Shown here piece after piece: positions 62,898 to 64,000 of a DNA stretch of 64,000 bases. The first letter of the stretch is position 1, and the number at the start of each line of letters is the position of its first letter. Under the pieces are notes generated by a model. It worked only from the letters and a program-made list of their open reading frames with translations, made no database searches and had not been told where the DNA came from. Location of the stretch: NCBI GenBank assembly GCA_004348925.1, contig RCMX01000001.1, positions 370,035-434,034 of the forward strand, given 5' to 3'. The stretch comes from Actinomycetota bacterium (GTDB lineage: Bacteria; Actinomycetota; Coriobacteriia; Anaerosomatales; Anaerosomataceae). Position numbers and translations under genes: made by a program.

Positions 62898-63783
62898 CCC
62901 CGATTTCGACTTCGATACTTTCAGCGGAGAGAACGCGAAGGCCGACGACGTGATCGCGGCGGCCAACACGCTGCCCTTCATCGCACCCAAGCGGCTGATC
63001 GTCGTGCGAGATGCCGACAAGATGTCGGCCGAGGAACTCGGCTTGCTTGCCGAGTACGCCAAGAACCCGTCGCCGGTCGCCACGCTCGTGCTGGCCGCGT
63101 CTTCGATCGCCCGGAACACGCGAATCTACAAGGCCGTCGATGCGCTCGGGGGGGTCTCGGAATACGCGGCGCCGAAGAAGTCCGAACTCCCGGGTTGGGT
63201 CTCCAAGCTCTTCCTCGCGAAGGGTCGCACCATCACTCGTGACGGCGCTGAGACGCTCGTCCGTGCTGTCGGCAAAGACCTGCGCAGACTCGATAGCGAG
63301 GCCGACAAGGTCATCGCGTACGCCGGCGAGAAGCAGCAGCTTGAGCGCGCAGATGTGGAGGCGGTCGTCGTGCAGTCGGCGCCGACCTCGATCTTCGAGT
63401 TCCTCGATGCCCTTGGAGCGCGTGAGGCCGCATCGGCGCTCGCGCTGCTCGGCGACCTCATCGACAGCGGTGAGAGCTTGCCGGGGATCCAGGCGATGTC
63501 GCTCAGGCACCTGCGTTCGCTCATCGGGATCGTGTCACTGCGCGATCGTGGCATGAGTAGCGGCGAGGCCGCGCGCGCCCTCAAGCTCGCCGACTGGCAG
63601 TACCGGAACCTTGCGCGCCAGGCGGAGCGCTTTCGCGCGGAGGAGCTGATCGAGGCGCTCCGTGGTGCTGCGGAAGGGGACGCCAAAATGAAAACGAGCC
63701 AGGGAGATCCCCGGCTCGTGTTCGAACGCTGGGTGGTGTCCGTGTGCGACCGTAGCGGTCACTCCGTCACCGGAAGAGCCTAG
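62782..63783 (+). CDS. holA: DNA polymerase III subunit delta
   Basis: 333-aa clamp-loader subunit. Pattern [20 protein letters not shown] at the start and [21 protein letters not shown] in the middle is typical of HolA. ATG 62782 follows AAGGAGCACG. The usual neighbours, comEC before and rpsT convergent after, support it. Confidence 0.95.
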   Translation: MAASNLEALLPVYLIFGKEELLLERALRRLRDMVAAEGDPDFDFDTFSGENAKADDVIAAANTLPFIAPKRLIVVRDADKMSAEELGLLAEYAKNPSPVATLVLAASSIARNTRIYKAVDALGGVSEYAAPKKSELPGWVSKLFLAKGRTITRDGAETLVRAVGKDLRRLDSEADKVIAYAGEKQQLERADVEAVVVQSAPTSIFEFLDALGAREAASALALLGDLIDSGESLPGIQAMSLRHLRSLIGIVSLRDRGMSSGEAARALKLADWQYRNLARQAERFRAEELIEALRGAAEGDAKMKTSQGDPRLVFERWVVSVCDRSGHSVTGRA

Positions 63784-64000
63784 CCCTCGAGCGAGCTGGC
63801 CTTCTTGAGCACGCCGGACTTGCGGTTGGCGGCCTGGTTCTTGTGGATGATGCCCTTGCTGGCAGCCACGTCGAGCGCCTTGCTCGCCTTGTTGGCAGCC
63901 TCAACGGCCGCAGCCTTGTCGCCTGCGTCGACGGCCTCGTTGACGCGCTTGACAGCGGTCTTGAGAGCCGACTTCTCGGCCTTGTTGCGGATGCGCGCCT
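63780..64000 (-). CDS. rpsT: 30S ribosomal protein S20 (partial, N-terminus cut by window edge)
   Basis: Last 73 residues of S20: [19 protein letters not shown] near the edge and [19 protein letters not shown] near the end. Binds 16S rRNA during 30S assembly. Its stop and that of holA share the palindrome CTAG, a 4-base convergent overlap. Confidence 0.96.
   Translation of the reverse strand, partial: ARIRNKAEKSALKTAVKRVNEAVDAGDKAAAVEAANKASKALDVAASKGIIHKNQAANRKSGVLKKASSLEG

Overview
The window reads as a chromosomal segment of a GC-rich, strictly anaerobic actinobacterium. My best guess is the class Coriobacteriia, but that is inference. The grounds are high GC, frequent GTG and TTG starts, a Lys/Ala-tailed ribosomal protein L21, a Gram-positive obg-proBA-nadD-yqeK-rsfS gene order, two [NiFe] hydrogenases, an Rnf complex and a giant multiheme c-type cytochrome. 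I saw no insertion sequence, prophage, plasmid gene or CRISPR array.

Layout. 1-2.7 kb (minus strand): the large (cut off by the window edge) and Tat-exported small subunits of a group 1 uptake [NiFe] hydrogenase. 2.7-9.2 kb: an upstream regulatory region, a DUF2249 protein, a HAD phosphatase, a Crp/Fnr regulator, a small exported protein, a mini cytochrome b5, RlmD, and a PilT ATPase with an added receiver domain. 9.2-12.6 kb: a tight OsmC / GT2 / BshB1-like / BshC-like cluster that may make a small thiol or glycoconjugate. 12.7-19.5 kb: ferredoxin, PlsY, lipid kinase, tRNA-Arg(CCG), an EF-G paralogue, cyclophilin, a TPR protein and Ndk. 19.6-29.5 kb: group 3b hydrogenase (hydBGDA), then rnfCDGEAB, a NusG-II protein and a Gx-type membrane protein. 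29.5-36.9 kb: radC, mreBCD, PBP2, rodA and a DUF697 protein. 37-49.5 kb: two linked radical-SAM-type proteins, RNase E/G, L21, L27, obg, proBA, nadD, yqeK, an LCP/LytR_C protein, rsfS and an EamA transporter. 49.5-56.4 kb: tRNA-Ala(GGC) and a 2234-residue multiheme cytochrome with a duplicated 400-residue module. 56.5-64 kb: leuS, a Cys-rich membrane protein, comEA, comEC, holA and the end of rpsT.

How the parts fit. The periplasmic hydrogenase could feed H2 electrons outward, possibly towards the extracellular multiheme cytochrome. The cytoplasmic group 3b enzyme exchanges electrons between H2 and NAD(P)H, and Rnf couples ferredoxin and NADH to an ion gradient. Together this suggests an H2-based or metal-respiring energy metabolism, though that is inferred from gene content only. 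The rest is housekeeping: cell shape, translation, proline and NAD synthesis, and DNA uptake.

The most unusual items are the duplicated-module cytochrome, the group 3b large subunit that ends exactly at its last metal ligand, the BshB/BshC-like cluster in an actinobacterium, and the receiver-PilT fusion.
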